From NCBI RefSeq assembly GCF_025685575.1, contig NZ_JAGSYD010000002.1:868001-932000 (forward strand): DNA of 64,000 nucleotides, written 5' to 3'. Positions 55,264-63,948 of the stretch are shown here, in pieces. The DNA is from Granulicella cerasi (lineage in GTDB: Bacteria > Acidobacteriota > Terriglobia > Terriglobales > Acidobacteriaceae). Position 1 is the first letter of the stretch, and each line of letters starts with the position of its first letter. A program made the position numbers and the translations under genes. Below the pieces are notes generated by a model that worked only from the letters and a program-made list of their open reading frames with translations, made no database searches and had not been told where the DNA came from.

Positions 55264-55289
55264 AAGCTAGAAGCTAGGAGCTAGAAGCT
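55257..55289. repeat. Right heptamer arm (CTAGC type) of the sucC/sucD insert
   Basis: GGGCTAGAAGCTAGAAGCTA continues as GGAGCTAGAAGCT. It contains the stop codon of the four-helix-bundle gene, and its GCTAGGAGCT supplies the only AGGAG in front of the sucD ATG (ten bases away). Confidence 0.88.
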
Positions 55290-55290
55290 T

Positions 55291-56181
55291 ATGTCAGTTT
55301 TGGTTGATAAGAATACTCGCCTCATCGTTCAGGGCATCACCGGCCGCGAAGGCACCTTCCACGCGAAGAGTTGCGCGGAATACGCGAAGCAGTTCGGCGT
55401 TGACCTCGTCGTCGGCGGCGTAACGCCCGGCAAGGGCGGCACCACGCACGAAGGCTGGCCCGTATTCAACACGGTGGAAGAAGCCGTGCAGGAAACCGGT
55501 GCAAACGCCACCGTCATCTTCGTTCCGCCGCCCTTCGCGGCAGACGGCATCCTCGAAGCTGTCGATGCGAAGATTCCGCTGGTCGTCTGCATCACCGAAG
55601 GCATTCCGGTGCTCGACATGGTGAAGGTGTGGGACGTGGCGAAGAACTCGTCCTCGCGCCTCATCGGACCGAACTGCCCCGGCGTCATCTCGCCCGGCAA
55701 GGCGAAGATCGGCATCATGCCCGGCCGCATTCACAAGGAAGGCAACGTCGGCATCGTCTCGAAGTCCGGCACGCTGACCTATGAGGCCGTGTACCAGCTC
55801 ACGCAGCGCGGCATCGGCCAGTCGACCGCCATCGGCATCGGTGGCGACCCGATCATCGGCACCACGCACATCGACGCGCTCAAGCTCCTCAACGAGGATC
55901 CCGACACCGAAGCGATCATCATGATCGGCGAAATCGGCGGCTCGGCTGAAGAAGCAGCAGCGGAGTACATCAAGCAGCATGTGAAGAAGCCGGTTGTCGG
56001 CTTCATCGCCGGCCAGACGGCGCCTCCGGGCCGCCGCATGGGTCACGCTGGCGCGATCATCTCCGGCGGCGAAGGCACCGCAGCCAGCAAGATGGCGGCG
56101 ATGGAAGCTGCAGGCATCACCGTCGTGCAGACGCCGAGTGAAATCGGCGAAGCCATGGCGCGCGTGCTCGGTAAGGCGTAA
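55291..56181 (+). CDS. sucD: Succinate-CoA ligase, alpha subunit
   Basis: A 296-aa Suc[21 protein letters not shown], the CoA-binding Rossmann domain ([20 protein letters not shown]), [20 protein letters not shown], and the phosphohistidine segment [18 protein letters not shown] are all present (catalytic His in MGHAGAI). It works with SucC. The start ATG at 55291 follows the right repeat arm by one base, so the arm provides its ribosome binding site. An intrinsic terminator follows. Confidence 0.96.
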   Translation: MSVLVDKNTRLIVQGITGREGTFHAKSCAEYAKQFGVDLVVGGVTPGKGGTTHEGWPVFNTVEEAVQETGANATVIFVPPPFAADGILEAVDAKIPLVVCITEGIPVLDMVKVWDVAKNSSSRLIGPNCPGVISPGKAKIGIMPGRIHKEGNVGIVSKSGTLTYEAVYQLTQRGIGQSTAIGIGGDPIIGTTHIDALKLLNEDPDTEAIIMIGEIGGSAEEAAAEYIKQHVKKPVVGFIAGQTAPPGRRMGHAGAIISGGEGTAASKMAAMEAAGITVVQTPSEIGEAMARVLGKA

Positions 56182-56199
56182 GCGACCGCAGAAGCACTG

Positions 56200-56230
56200 A
56201 AAGCCCACCAGCGATGGTGGGCTTTCTTCT
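56200..56230 (+). terminator. Intrinsic terminator of sucD
   Basis: AAAGCCCACC / GGTGGGCTTT with a short loop, then TTCTTCTTG, 19 bp after the sucD stop. Confidence 0.88.
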
Positions 56231-56346
56231 TGCGTTCAAGCAGCTTATGCGTCCGTCAGGTAAACTAATCGAAGTGCGTTCAGCGTGCTCTGATGTCGAG
56301 CGAACGCCGTATTCACCGCCATTTGCGCGGTCAGGAGATTCCCCCA

Positions 56347-56763
56347 GTGTCACAGCGTACTTTCAGCATCATCAAGCCGGACGCGGTCAAGAACGGCCAC
56401 GCCGCAGCCATCCTCGCCGAAATCTCGAAGGCTGGTTTCAAGCTCGTTGCGATCAAGAAGATCGTGCTCACCAAGGAGCAGGCCGCAGGCTTCTACTACG
56501 TGCACGCTGCGCGTCCGTTCTTCGGCGAGCTCGTCGACTTCATGAGCTCGGGCGTGATCTACCCGATGGTGCTCGAGAAGGAAAACGCGATTGCCGACCT
56601 GCGCACCCTGATGGGCGCCACCGACCCGGCCAAGGCTGACGAAGGCACCATCCGCAAGATGTTCGCCACCTCGATCGGCGAGAACGCCATCCACGGTTCG
56701 GACGCGGAAGAAACCGCTGCATTCGAAATCCCCTACTTCTTCGCAGGCTACGAACTCAAGTAG
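56347..56763 (+). CDS. ndk: Nucleoside diphosphate kinase
   Basis: A 138-aa NDP kinase that balances NTP pools. [20 protein letters not shown] is the standard start, and the catalytic His lies in [13 protein letters not shown]. The start is GTG at 56347 with AGGAG nine bases upstream; a longer reading from 56293 exists but gives a non-homologous, basic extension. A 20-bp perfect hairpin follows the gene. Confidence 0.95.
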   Translation: MSQRTFSIIKPDAVKNGHAAAILAEISKAGFKLVAIKKIVLTKEQAAGFYYVHAARPFFGELVDFMSSGVIYPMVLEKENAIADLRTLMGATDPAKADEGTIRKMFATSIGENAIHGSDAEETAAFEIPYFFAGYELK

Positions 56764-56775
56764 ATCGTCTCCGCT

Positions 56776-56819
56776 GCAACGACAAAGGCCGCGTCTTCGG
56801 ACGCGGCCTTTGTCGTTGC
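56776..56819 (+). terminator. 20-bp perfect hairpin after ndk
   Basis: GCAACGACAAAGGCCGCGTC / its exact complement at 56800-56819, UUCG loop. It probably terminates or caps the ndk transcript, although the T-run lies within the stem and not after it. Confidence 0.7.
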
Positions 56820-56829
56820 CAATCATCTT

Positions 56830-56936
56830 GTGCCCCACCTTTGCGCAAGTGCCGCGCAGAGATGGGAGAGGCAAAGGTCCGCCGAGCTAAGCATCCTGCA
56901 AACCCACATCTCATGGAGCCGAGATGTGGGGCACCC
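56830..56936. repeat. Palindromic repeat family B (GTGCCCCAC type), copy 2
   Basis: It begins GTGCCCCACCTTTGC and ends AGATGTGGGGCACCC, the latter identical to the right arm of copy 1 at 27732-27746. Inner stems ACCTTTGC / GCAAAGGT and ACCCACATCTC / GAGATGTGGG are visible. No open frame. Confidence 0.8.
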
Positions 56937-56988
56937 GGATCAGCGCACTTCACTTCTGGAGAGGCACTTCAATTCCGGAGAGGACGCG

Positions 56989-58197
56989 TTAGCGGAAGAG
57001 CGTGAGGTCCACCGCATCGGCCATGCGCTGGTAGCCTGCATCGCTCGGGTGCAGGTGATCGCCGAGATCATACGCGGGCAGATACCGCTTCGGATTCGCG
57101 GGGTCCTGCGTGGCCTTATCGAAGTCGATCACGGCATCGAAGTGGCCACTCGTGCGAATCCAGGCGTTGATCTGCTCGCGGATCGCCTCGCCGCTCTCCG
57201 AGTAATACTTCGCACCCTCGTACGGCGTCAGTGTCGCGCCAAAGATCTTCAGGCCGCGCTCATGCGCGCGGTCGATCATCTGCTGCAGGCCGACGATGAG
57301 GTCGATCGCCGTCACGGCCTCGGGCGTTCCCGGCTGCGAGGTCATGCGGCCAATGTCGTTGATGCTTTCGAGCACGATCACATACTTCGCACCCGGCACC
57401 GCGAGCACATCGCGATCGAAGCGCGCCAGAGCGTTCGGGCCAGTCTGGTCATGCAATACGCGATTGCCGCCGATGCCCTCATCGACGACCGCGAGATGCT
57501 TCAGCTTCGCATCCGCCAGCACGCGCGCGGCGAGGAAGTTTGGGTAACGGTGGTTCGCGTTCAGCGTGGAGCCGTGGCCATCGGTAATGCTGTCGCCAAA
57601 GGTCACGACCGTCGCCGCGTCCGACGCGGAGAAGACCTCAACGCCCTTCAGGAAAAACCAGGGTCCAAGCTTCTTCGCATCCGCCATCATCTCGGCGGTG
57701 AGCTGATTGCCCGCAGCGCGGAAGTTCTCCTGCGCGGTGTAGTTGTGCGCCGTGCAGATCGTCATCGTCTGCTCGGGGACGTACATACTGACCGCGAGAT
57801 CAGCCGCCGCGGGAATCTCGAACTCTACGGGATCGCTCACCATCAGCGCGCCTGCGGGGATGACGACCGTCTCGCGTCCGCCAAACTTCACGACCTGCGA
57901 CGATCCCGGCTTGATCACGCCATTGCCGGCGCTCATTGCCACCGAGACGCCGTTGATCGTCAGCGGCGAGGTGCCGAACTCATTCGTCAACACGATGCGC
58001 GTGCCACGGCCGCCCAGCGAGAGATGGACGAAGTTGCGAATCGTCATCTCCTTGAAGGTGTCTGATTTGCTCGGACTCGCGACAGGCGCGGCGGTCCAGC
58101 TTGCCACCCAACGTCCCTCCGACTTCTTTTCGGCGTGAAGCATCGACGCGGGCAAGGTCAATGAAACGGCAAGCAAAGCGATCAACGAGCGGCGCAC
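56989..58197 (-). CDS. Secreted SGNH/GDSL-family hydrolase
   Basis: A 402-aa SGNH esterase/lipase-like protein. Signal peptide RRSLIALLAVSLTLPASMLH; block I VVTFGDSITDGHGS (Ser near 203), block II GIGGNRVLHD, block III ESINDIG, block V DLGDHLHPSDAGY (Asp/His). An N-terminal domain of about 180 residues precedes it. Polysaccharide or glycan deacetylation is possible, as in CE3-like enzymes; the substrate is unknown. The start is GTG at 58197 with AGGAG seven bases upstream. It is the last of a minus-strand run with the Spy-like and sigma genes. Confidence 0.88.
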   Translation of the reverse strand: MRRSLIALLAVSLTLPASMLHAEKKSEGRWVASWTAAPVASPSKSDTFKEMTIRNFVHLSLGGRGTRIVLTNEFGTSPLTINGVSVAMSAGNGVIKPGSSQVVKFGGRETVVIPAGALMVSDPVEFEIPAAADLAVSMYVPEQTMTICTAHNYTAQENFRAAGNQLTAEMMADAKKLGPWFFLKGVEVFSASDAATVVTFGDSITDGHGSTLNANHRYPNFLAARVLADAKLKHLAVVDEGIGGNRVLHDQTGPNALARFDRDVLAVPGAKYVIVLESINDIGRMTSQPGTPEAVTAIDLIVGLQQMIDRAHERGLKIFGATLTPYEGAKYYSESGEAIREQINAWIRTSGHFDAVIDFDKATQDPANPKRYLPAYDLGDHLHPSDAGYQRMADAVDLTLFR

Positions 58198-58260
58198 AGC
58201 AATCTCCTGAAACGATATTGCTCGCATTCTACTCAGCGCGCTTGAACGCCGTGCAAACAG

Positions 58261-58285
58261 AAACGCCCTCGCCGCAGCGAGAGCG
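58261..58285 (-). terminator. Probable terminator of the Spy-like gene
   Basis: Minus strand: ACGCTCTCGC / GCGAGGGCGT, one G-T pair, four- to five-base loop, then TTCTGTTTGC. Confidence 0.6.
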
Positions 58286-58305
58286 TCTCAAAACTTCGGG
58301 CCAGA

Positions 58306-58854
58306 CTAGCGAAGTTCTTTATCGAGCTTCACGAGTTGCTCGCCGTCAAGCTCATGGCGAATCTGCACGAGGATGTGCGCATTCAGCTTTTCGAGGTCCG
58401 CACGCGCCTGCGCCACGCGGTCAATCGCCGCAAAAACCTTCGACTCATCCTGCAGGTCCGGCGTGCTCATCGAGCCTAGCTTCTGCTCTTCGCGCTGCAG
58501 GTTGTTGTAGGCCGAAACAAGCTGGCTGCGGTTCGCCGTGAAGATGTCGTCCATGCGCTTCTGCTGATCGGAGCGGATGTTCAGCGAGTGCGAAACTTTC
58601 TTGTCGTCCCACCAGCGCCCCGGCGGGCCAAGCATGGGGCCGGAGCGCATACCGCCGCCAGAGAACCCGCTGTTGCCGCCACCGAAGTTGCCGTTAGGCG
58701 ACGAGTTGTTCATGCCGCCGGGTCCGCCGAGGCCACCATGCATCCCGCCGCCGGGGCCCTGGCCACCGCCACCGGGGCCGCGTTGCGCAAGCGACGTCGC
58801 GGCGCTCAGAGAGACGCACGCAGCCAGCGCGAGTTGTAGAAAGCGTCGATGCAA
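58306..58854 (-). CDS. Spy/CpxP-like periplasmic protein with Gly-rich N-terminus
   Basis: A 182-aa protein: signal peptide (RRFLQLALAACVSLSAATSL), a Gly/Met/Pro-rich stretch (about 25-75), then helical segments (NIRSDQQKRMDDIFTANRSQ; LQREEQKLGSMSTPDLQDES; KVFAAIDRVAQARADLEKLN) typical of the LTxxQ/CpxP-Spy fold, a stress chaperone or metal-sensor family. It is just downstream of an anti-sigma/ECF pair and may be their target, although a 53-bp gap remains. Function unproven. Confidence 0.7.
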   Translation of the reverse strand: MHRRFLQLALAACVSLSAATSLAQRGPGGGGQGPGGGMHGGLGGPGGMNNSSPNGNFGGGNSGFSGGGMRSGPMLGPPGRWWDDKKVSHSLNIRSDQQKRMDDIFTANRSQLVSAYNNLQREEQKLGSMSTPDLQDESKVFAAIDRVAQARADLEKLNAHILVQIRHELDGEQLVKLDKELR

Positions 58855-58907
58855 GGCAAGGTCCTTCAGGAACTACAAGGTACTACGGTTGTCGCGGAGA
58901 TCTTTGG

Positions 58908-59441
58908 CTAATCTCTCACGAGGTTTTTGTGCGAAGCGCGCGTGCGTTCCGACTGCGGCTCCATCGCGTAGCTGGCGAGCGTCGCATCCTGCGAACCCAG
59001 CGCGCGGTCAATGTCCTGCAACATGCGGTTGTCGTTGTCGATCTGCTCGGAAGTTGCGGCCACCGGCGTCACGTTCGCCATGCCCGTGTGGCTGATCGCC
59101 GCCATCGTCTCCGGCTGAGCCACAGGAGCAGGCGTCATGCGATCACGCATCACCGGAATCGCCACGCCTACGGCCAACGCTGCGGTTGCAGCCATCGCCC
59201 AGCCAAAGCGGTGCGAGGTGCGCGGCCTGGCGAGGATCGCCGCGCTCGCAGGCATCGTCGCCGAGCGGCGCTCCGCCCACGCCAGCGACACATCGCGGAA
59301 GCTGGCAAACGGGGCCTCTGCTTCGCGCACGCGCGTCTGGCAGGCCTCACAGCCGGCCACATGCGCCGAGACTTCGGCAGAGGCGTCGCCGATCAGCAGA
59401 TCATCGAGTTGTTCTTCAGAAAGGTGCATAGTGTTCTTCAC
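58908..59441 (-). CDS. Zinc-finger anti-sigma factor
   Basis: A 177-aa protein. Zinc-binding anti-sigma motif SAHVAGCEACQTRV (H-x3-C-x2-C, about residues 27-34), a membrane helix (FGWAMAATAALAVGVAIPVM, about 79-98) and an extracytoplasmic tail (about 100-177). It should hold the ECF sigma factor encoded upstream (4-bp overlap) at the membrane until a signal releases it. Confidence 0.85.
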   Translation of the reverse strand: MKNTMHLSEEQLDDLLIGDASAEVSAHVAGCEACQTRVREAEAPFASFRDVSLAWAERRSATMPASAAILARPRTSHRFGWAMAATAALAVGVAIPVMRDRMTPAPVAQPETMAAISHTGMANVTPVAATSEQIDNDNRMLQDIDRALGSQDATLASYAMEPQSERTRASHKNLVRD

Positions 59442-60022
59442 TGCGCAGCTCCTACCTGGGCGCGAACGGACTTCAGCGCACGGTGCAGGTGCGTCTTCAC
59501 GGTATTCACCGGCATTTCCAAGGTTGCCGCGATCTCCGCAAGGTCCATCTCTTCCACAAAGCGTAGTAGGAAGATTTTACGCTGGTTGGGCGAAAGATGC
59601 TCCAGCGCCGCCTGTACATGGGATGCCTGTTCACGCGCTAGAATGCGTGATTCCGGCGAAGATTCACCCGACGGAAGGAAGTTCGCCGCCTCCGTCACAT
59701 CCACCGCCGAGGCCCGCGCCTGACGCCAGAAGCGGAACTTCTGCAGCCGCTGCTGGTCGCGCACCAGGTTCAGCGCAATCGACGTCAGCCAGGTGTTGAT
59801 CGAGCAGTCACCGCGGAAGCTCTCGCGGCCGCGGTACGCCTTCAGGAAGGTGTCCTGCGTGATCGACTCGGCGAGGTCGGCGTCGCCGATGGAGAAGGTG
59901 ACAAAACGCAAAATGCGCGGGCGGTACGTGCGGATCAGCGACTCGATATCATCGAGTTCGTTCGCCAACGGCACGGCTTCCGGCAGATCACTCATGGTGC
60001 TGGCATGGATGGCGAGCTGCAT
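59438..60022 (-). CDS. ECF-type RNA polymerase sigma factor (RpoE-like)
   Basis: A 194-aa sigma factor. Region 2: ESLIRTYRPRILRFVTFSIG, DADLAESITQDTFLKAYRGR, INTWLTSIALNLVRDQQRLQ. Region 4: HLSPNQRKIFLLRFVEEMDL then AEIAATLEMPVNTVKTHLHR. The overlapping anti-sigma gene downstream sets it as an envelope-stress-type regulator. The start is uncertain: ATG at 60022 or 59995. Confidence 0.9.
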   Translation of the reverse strand: MQLAIHASTMSDLPEAVPLANELDDIESLIRTYRPRILRFVTFSIGDADLAESITQDTFLKAYRGRESFRGDCSINTWLTSIALNLVRDQQRLQKFRFWRQARASAVDVTEAANFLPSGESSPESRILAREQASHVQAALEHLSPNQRKIFLLRFVEEMDLAEIAATLEMPVNTVKTHLHRALKSVRAQVGAAQ

Positions 60023-60154
60023 ACTCAAAAGAGACGAGCCGCCCCGAGGAGTAAGGTTACACGTCCGGCAACTAATTTCGCCGGGAACACCTGCGTCAGC
60101 CAGCGTTTTTCACATCGAAACGCATCGTATAGCCAAATACTTAGGAGAATTCCC

Positions 60155-61342
60155 CTGTCCGACGCACACCAGACCGGCGCTCGATCCAACGACGAGCTGC
60201 ACCCCGAACAGAAGAAGCAGCTTCGCGCCCTCGCCGATGGTGAGGCCCTCGACGAGAGCCCTGACGACGAGGACGCGCCCGACGCGCAGCAAACCCGCAC
60301 CATTCGCGGACACATCGTCTTCTTCTTCGCGGTGCTGCTGTTCATCCTGCTGGCCTGGCGCCTGCGCCACGCGCTGGGAATCATCTACGTTTCGGCCCTC
60401 TTCGCCGTCGTGTTGATGCCGATGGTCGAGCCGATCACAAAGCTGCGCTTCGGCAAGTTCAGCCCCAACCGCACGGTCGGCGTAGCAGTGCTGTTTGTCG
60501 GCATCTTCGCGGCGTTGACGGCCTTCGTGCTCGTCGGCCTGCCGCCGGTGCTGCACGACATGCAGGGCTTCGCCTCTGAGGCGCCCGCGCGCATTCCGGA
60601 ACTGGTGCAGCGTATGCACAAGCTCCCCTTTGCGAACCGCATCGGCATCGACCACATTGCGGCGCAGGCGGAAGGCGCTGCCGGCAACTTCGCGCACTAC
60701 ATTCTCTCCAGCGTGCCGGAGTGGCTCTCCGCGCTGATGGACCTCGTCGAAGCCCTGATTCTCTGCATTTACTTCATGCTTGAGGGCGAGTTCGCGTACT
60801 TCTACTTCCTCTCGCTGGTGCCGAAACGCAGCCGCGGACGTCTTGCCAAGACGCTGCTCACCGCCGAACAGCGCATGAGCAAGTGGCTGCTCGGCCAGGG
60901 CGCGCTGATGCTGATCCTCGGCGTCAGCTCGACGATCGTCTTCGCCGCGCTGCACGTGCGCTACTTCTTCCTGCTCGGCATGTTGATGGGGCTCTTCAAC
61001 ATCATTCCTGTCGTCGGCGGCATCATCACGATCGTGCTGGCAGCTGGCGTTGCAGCGCTGGACTCCTGGGCAAAGATGGGCGGCGTGTTGCTCTTCTACT
61101 TCATCTACATCCAGATCGAAAACGCCTATCTGACGCCGAAGATCATGCGCACGAGCGTCGACCTCATGGGTCTCGGCGTACTCGTCGCGTTGCTCTGTGG
61201 CACCACGCTCGCGGGCGTAGTCGGAGCCATGGTCGCGGTGCCGACCGCGGCGCTGGTCGTCGTGCTGATCGATGAATACCTGGTACAGAAAGACGCCGGA
61301 GCCGATCTAGCGCAGAAGATCGCGCAGTCCAGCCGTTCTTAG
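60155..61342 (+). CDS. AI-2E-family (PurR/UPF0118) membrane permease
   Basis: A 395-aa membrane protein of the AI-2 exporter/YdiK family. A hydrophilic start, then about seven helices, with conserved features (EALILCIYFMLEGEFAYFYF, FFLLGMLMGLFNIIPVVGGI, AGVVGAMVAVPTAALVVVLI) typical of this superfamily. Family members export small molecules or act as ion antiporters; the substrate is unknown. The start looks like CTG at 60155: AGGAG stands seven bases upstream and no ATG, GTG or TTG fits before the first helix, except one far upstream at 60005. It overlaps the end of aroK by 4 bp (convergent). Confidence 0.82.
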   Translation: MSDAHQTGARSNDELHPEQKKQLRALADGEALDESPDDEDAPDAQQTRTIRGHIVFFFAVLLFILLAWRLRHALGIIYVSALFAVVLMPMVEPITKLRFGKFSPNRTVGVAVLFVGIFAALTAFVLVGLPPVLHDMQGFASEAPARIPELVQRMHKLPFANRIGIDHIAAQAEGAAGNFAHYILSSVPEWLSALMDLVEALILCIYFMLEGEFAYFYFLSLVPKRSRGRLAKTLLTAEQRMSKWLLGQGALMLILGVSSTIVFAALHVRYFFLLGMLMGLFNIIPVVGGIITIVLAAGVAALDSWAKMGGVLLFYFIYIQIENAYLTPKIMRTSVDLMGLGVLVALLCGTTLAGVVGAMVAVPTAALVVVLIDEYLVQKDAGADLAQKIAQSSRS

Positions 61343-61878
61343 CGCTTCGCCAAACCCAGCCGCTCGATCACATGCGCGACCGTCGTCGTGGGATCGAGCG
61401 ATGCTGTCTCCAGCACTTCATGCGCGATCGCCCGATAATGCGGCGCGCGGCGATAGAAGCGGGCCTCCGCCTCGTCCTTGTTCGCCAGCACCGGACGCAC
61501 CGCTGTACCAGCCTGTAACGACTGCGCGATGCAGCGTTCGTACAACTCGGTGAACGGCGCTTCCAGCACGACGACGCGCGTAGCCTCGTCGGCCGCAAGT
61601 GCGTTGCGGTTTGCGGCGATCTCCGGAGCTCCGCCGCCGAGTGCGATCACCGTTTGCTCGCGCTCGAGCAAATCACCGAGCGCTGCCGACTCTACCTCGC
61701 GAAAGTAAGCTTCGCCGCGCGTGGCGAATGTCTGCGAGATCGTCTCGCCGGTACGCGCTTCAATGGCGTGGTCGAGATCCGCAAACGCCCAGCCCAGTTC
61801 CGCGGCCAGCAGAGCGCCGACCGTCGATTTCCCCGAGCCCATAAAGCCCGCCAACACGATGCGTTTTACGTCTTTCAC
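61339..61878 (-). CDS. aroK: Shikimate kinase
   Basis: A 179-aa P-loop kinase of the aromatic amino-acid pathway. IVLAGFMGSGKSTVGALLAA (Walker A), FADLDHAIEARTGETISQTF (shikimate-binding Asp), GEAYFREVESAAL, ALGGGAPEIAANR and RPVLANKDE are the expected motifs; the lid Arg is in FYRRAPHYR. It may be co-expressed with the kinase gene upstream (27-bp gap). Confidence 0.93.
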   Translation of the reverse strand: MKDVKRIVLAGFMGSGKSTVGALLAAELGWAFADLDHAIEARTGETISQTFATRGEAYFREVESAALGDLLEREQTVIALGGGAPEIAANRNALAADEATRVVVLEAPFTELYERCIAQSLQAGTAVRPVLANKDEAEARFYRRAPHYRAIAHEVLETASLDPTTTVAHVIERLGLAKR

Positions 61879-61905
61879 AGGACTTTCAGTGTACGGCAGC
61901 CGGGC

Positions 61906-63948
61906 TCACGCGTTCAGGCTGCGATGCACAGCCCGCGCCAGGTCCTCTTTGCGGAACGGCTTCGTCAGCAGGCTGGGGTTCTCTTCCACAGCCGCATTAT
62001 TCTGCAGCGCGTTGCGCGTGTAGCCGGACATATACAACACACGCAGGCCAGGCTGCATACGTTGTGCTTCGACGACCAGGTCCGCACCGCTGCGCCCGTT
62101 CGGCAACACGACATCGGTGAAGAGCAGGTCCACGGGCGCGTGCTGCGACAACACCTCCAGCGCCGTCTGCGCGTCCGACGCCACCAGTGCGCGATAGCCG
62201 AGCATGGTCAGCAACCGCTGCACGAGCCGACGGATCGTTGCATCGTCCTCCACGAGCAAGATCGTCTCTCCGCTCGCCGAGCGCGGCATTACGCCCGTGA
62301 GCATGGGCATTGGCTCTACCGGCCGCGCTTCGCCCTGCTGACGCGGCAGCAGCAGTTTCACCGTCGAGCCTTTGCCCACCTCCGAGGTGATCCGCAAATG
62401 CCCGCCAGACTGCCGGGCGAAGCCGTAGACCATCGACAGCCCTAAGCCCGTTCCCTTGCCCACGGGCTTGGTGGTGAAGAACGGCTCCAGCACGTGGTCG
62501 AGCACCTCGCGCGCCATGCCTACGCCGGAGTCCATCACGGCAATCTGCACATAGTCGCCCGCGACAGCTTCTGGGTGCGCTGCAAGATCGGCGGCCGTGA
62601 GCGTCACGTTGCGCGCCTCAATGCCCAGCACACCGCCAGATGGCATCGCGTCGCGCGCGTTCACGGCGAGGTTCAGCAGCGCGTTCTCCAGCTGCGACGC
62701 GTCCACCGACACCGGCCATAGCTTGGGCGGCAAGGTGCACTGCACCTGAATGGTTTCGCCTAGAGAACGACGGAAAAGCCCCGTCATGTCCGTGACCATG
62801 TGCGCCATATCCACCGACCGAGGCTCCAGCGGCTGCTGCCGCGAGAACGCCAGCAAACGTCGCGTGAGGCTGGCTCCGCGACGCACCGAGGCGAGCGCTT
62901 CATACGCCATCGAACGCACTTCGGTGTTCAGCTCAGGCTGCTCCACGATCATCTCGAGGTTGCCCAGCACGATCGTCAGCAGATTGTTGAAGTCATGCGC
63001 GATGCCGCCCGTCAGCTGGCCGATCGCTTCCATCTTCTGCGCCTGCCGCAGCTGCTTCTCCACGGCGTTGCGGCTCGTCACGTCGACGACCGCGACCAGC
63101 CGCAGCGCGCCCGGCCCCGTACCCATGCCTCGACTGAAGGTATCTACCTCAAAGACGCGCCCGCGCTTGTTACATTGCCGCCAGTTGCGCAGCGTGTAGA
63201 ACTCCGCGCCGTTCGCATCACCCACCACCTCGCTCAGGCGTGGCTGTTCGTCGCCGGGATGAATGCTGCGCAGCGTCATCGCCAGAAATTCATTGCGCGC
63301 ATAACCGTAGAGTTGCAGCGCGGCGTCGTTCACCTCGAGCATCCGCAGGTCCGACGGGCTATAGAGATACATCGGTAGCGGATTGCGCTGGAAGAGGTAA
63401 CGAAACTCCTCGCGCGTGCGCTCTAACTCGGCTTCCACCTCGTTGCGACGCTCCGCCTCCTGCTGCAACTCTGCCGTCCGCTCCTCCAACGCGGTCGTGC
63501 GCTCGCCGAGCTCCAGAGTCAGGTTTACAAGGCTGCTTTCGATCGCTTTGCGCGCGCTCAGGTCCACCAACGTCAGCAGGAAGCAGTGGCTCTCGCCGGA
63601 AGGCGTGCGCGCCAGCCCCAGCTCCATCGGGAAACGCTCGCCGGTGCGCCGCAACGCGGTCAGTTGAAGATCATCGTTCGCCGAACGCGAGCGCAAGGTG
63701 CCGAGATGCTTTGCAGCGAGCCACGGATGATGCGCGCCCGGTCGTCCACCCGACAGACTGGCCAGAGGCACGCCTTCGAGTTCGCGGTCGCCGTAGCGAA
63801 ACATCTCCTCCGCGAACAGGTTCGCGTAGAGCACATGCGCGGAGTCATCCACGAGCATGGCCGCAATGGGCACGGTGTCCGCGCAGAAGCGCAGCGACTC
63901 GAACCCTGCTTCGGATTGTTTGTGAGCAGAAAAACTCGGCGGCGTCAC
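61906..63948 (-). CDS. Hybrid histidine kinase with PAS, HATPase and receiver domains
   Basis: A 680-aa soluble sensor kinase. Two PAS domains (about 20-135 and 180-300; [20 protein letters not shown] in the second), a coiled coil between them (about 137-182), then the H-box [20 protein letters not shown] (His about 325), N-box [21 protein letters not shown]1/F/G2 [28 protein letters not shown], and a C-terminal receiver with Asp in [13 protein letters not shown] and Lys in [10 protein letters not shown]. This order is typical of the FixL/hybrid kinases. There are no membrane helices. The start is GTG at 63948. No dedicated response regulator lies in the window. Confidence 0.92.
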   Translation of the reverse strand: MTPPSFSAHKQSEAGFESLRFCADTVPIAAMLVDDSAHVLYANLFAEEMFRYGDRELEGVPLASLSGGRPGAHHPWLAAKHLGTLRSRSANDDLQLTALRRTGERFPMELGLARTPSGESHCFLLTLVDLSARKAIESSLVNLTLELGERTTALEERTAELQQEAERRNEVEAELERTREEFRYLFQRNPLPMYLYSPSDLRMLEVNDAALQLYGYARNEFLAMTLRSIHPGDEQPRLSEVVGDANGAEFYTLRNWRQCNKRGRVFEVDTFSRGMGTGPGALRLVAVVDVTSRNAVEKQLRQAQKMEAIGQLTGGIAHDFNNLLTIVLGNLEMIVEQPELNTEVRSMAYEALASVRRGASLTRRLLAFSRQQPLEPRSVDMAHMVTDMTGLFRRSLGETIQVQCTLPPKLWPVSVDASQLENALLNLAVNARDAMPSGGVLGIEARNVTLTAADLAAHPEAVAGDYVQIAVMDSGVGMAREVLDHVLEPFFTTKPVGKGTGLGLSMVYGFARQSGGHLRITSEVGKGSTVKLLLPRQQGEARPVEPMPMLTGVMPRSASGETILLVEDDATIRRLVQRLLTMLGYRALVASDAQTALEVLSQHAPVDLLFTDVVLPNGRSGADLVVEAQRMQPGLRVLYMSGYTRNALQNNAAVEENPSLLTKPFRKEDLARAVHRSLNA

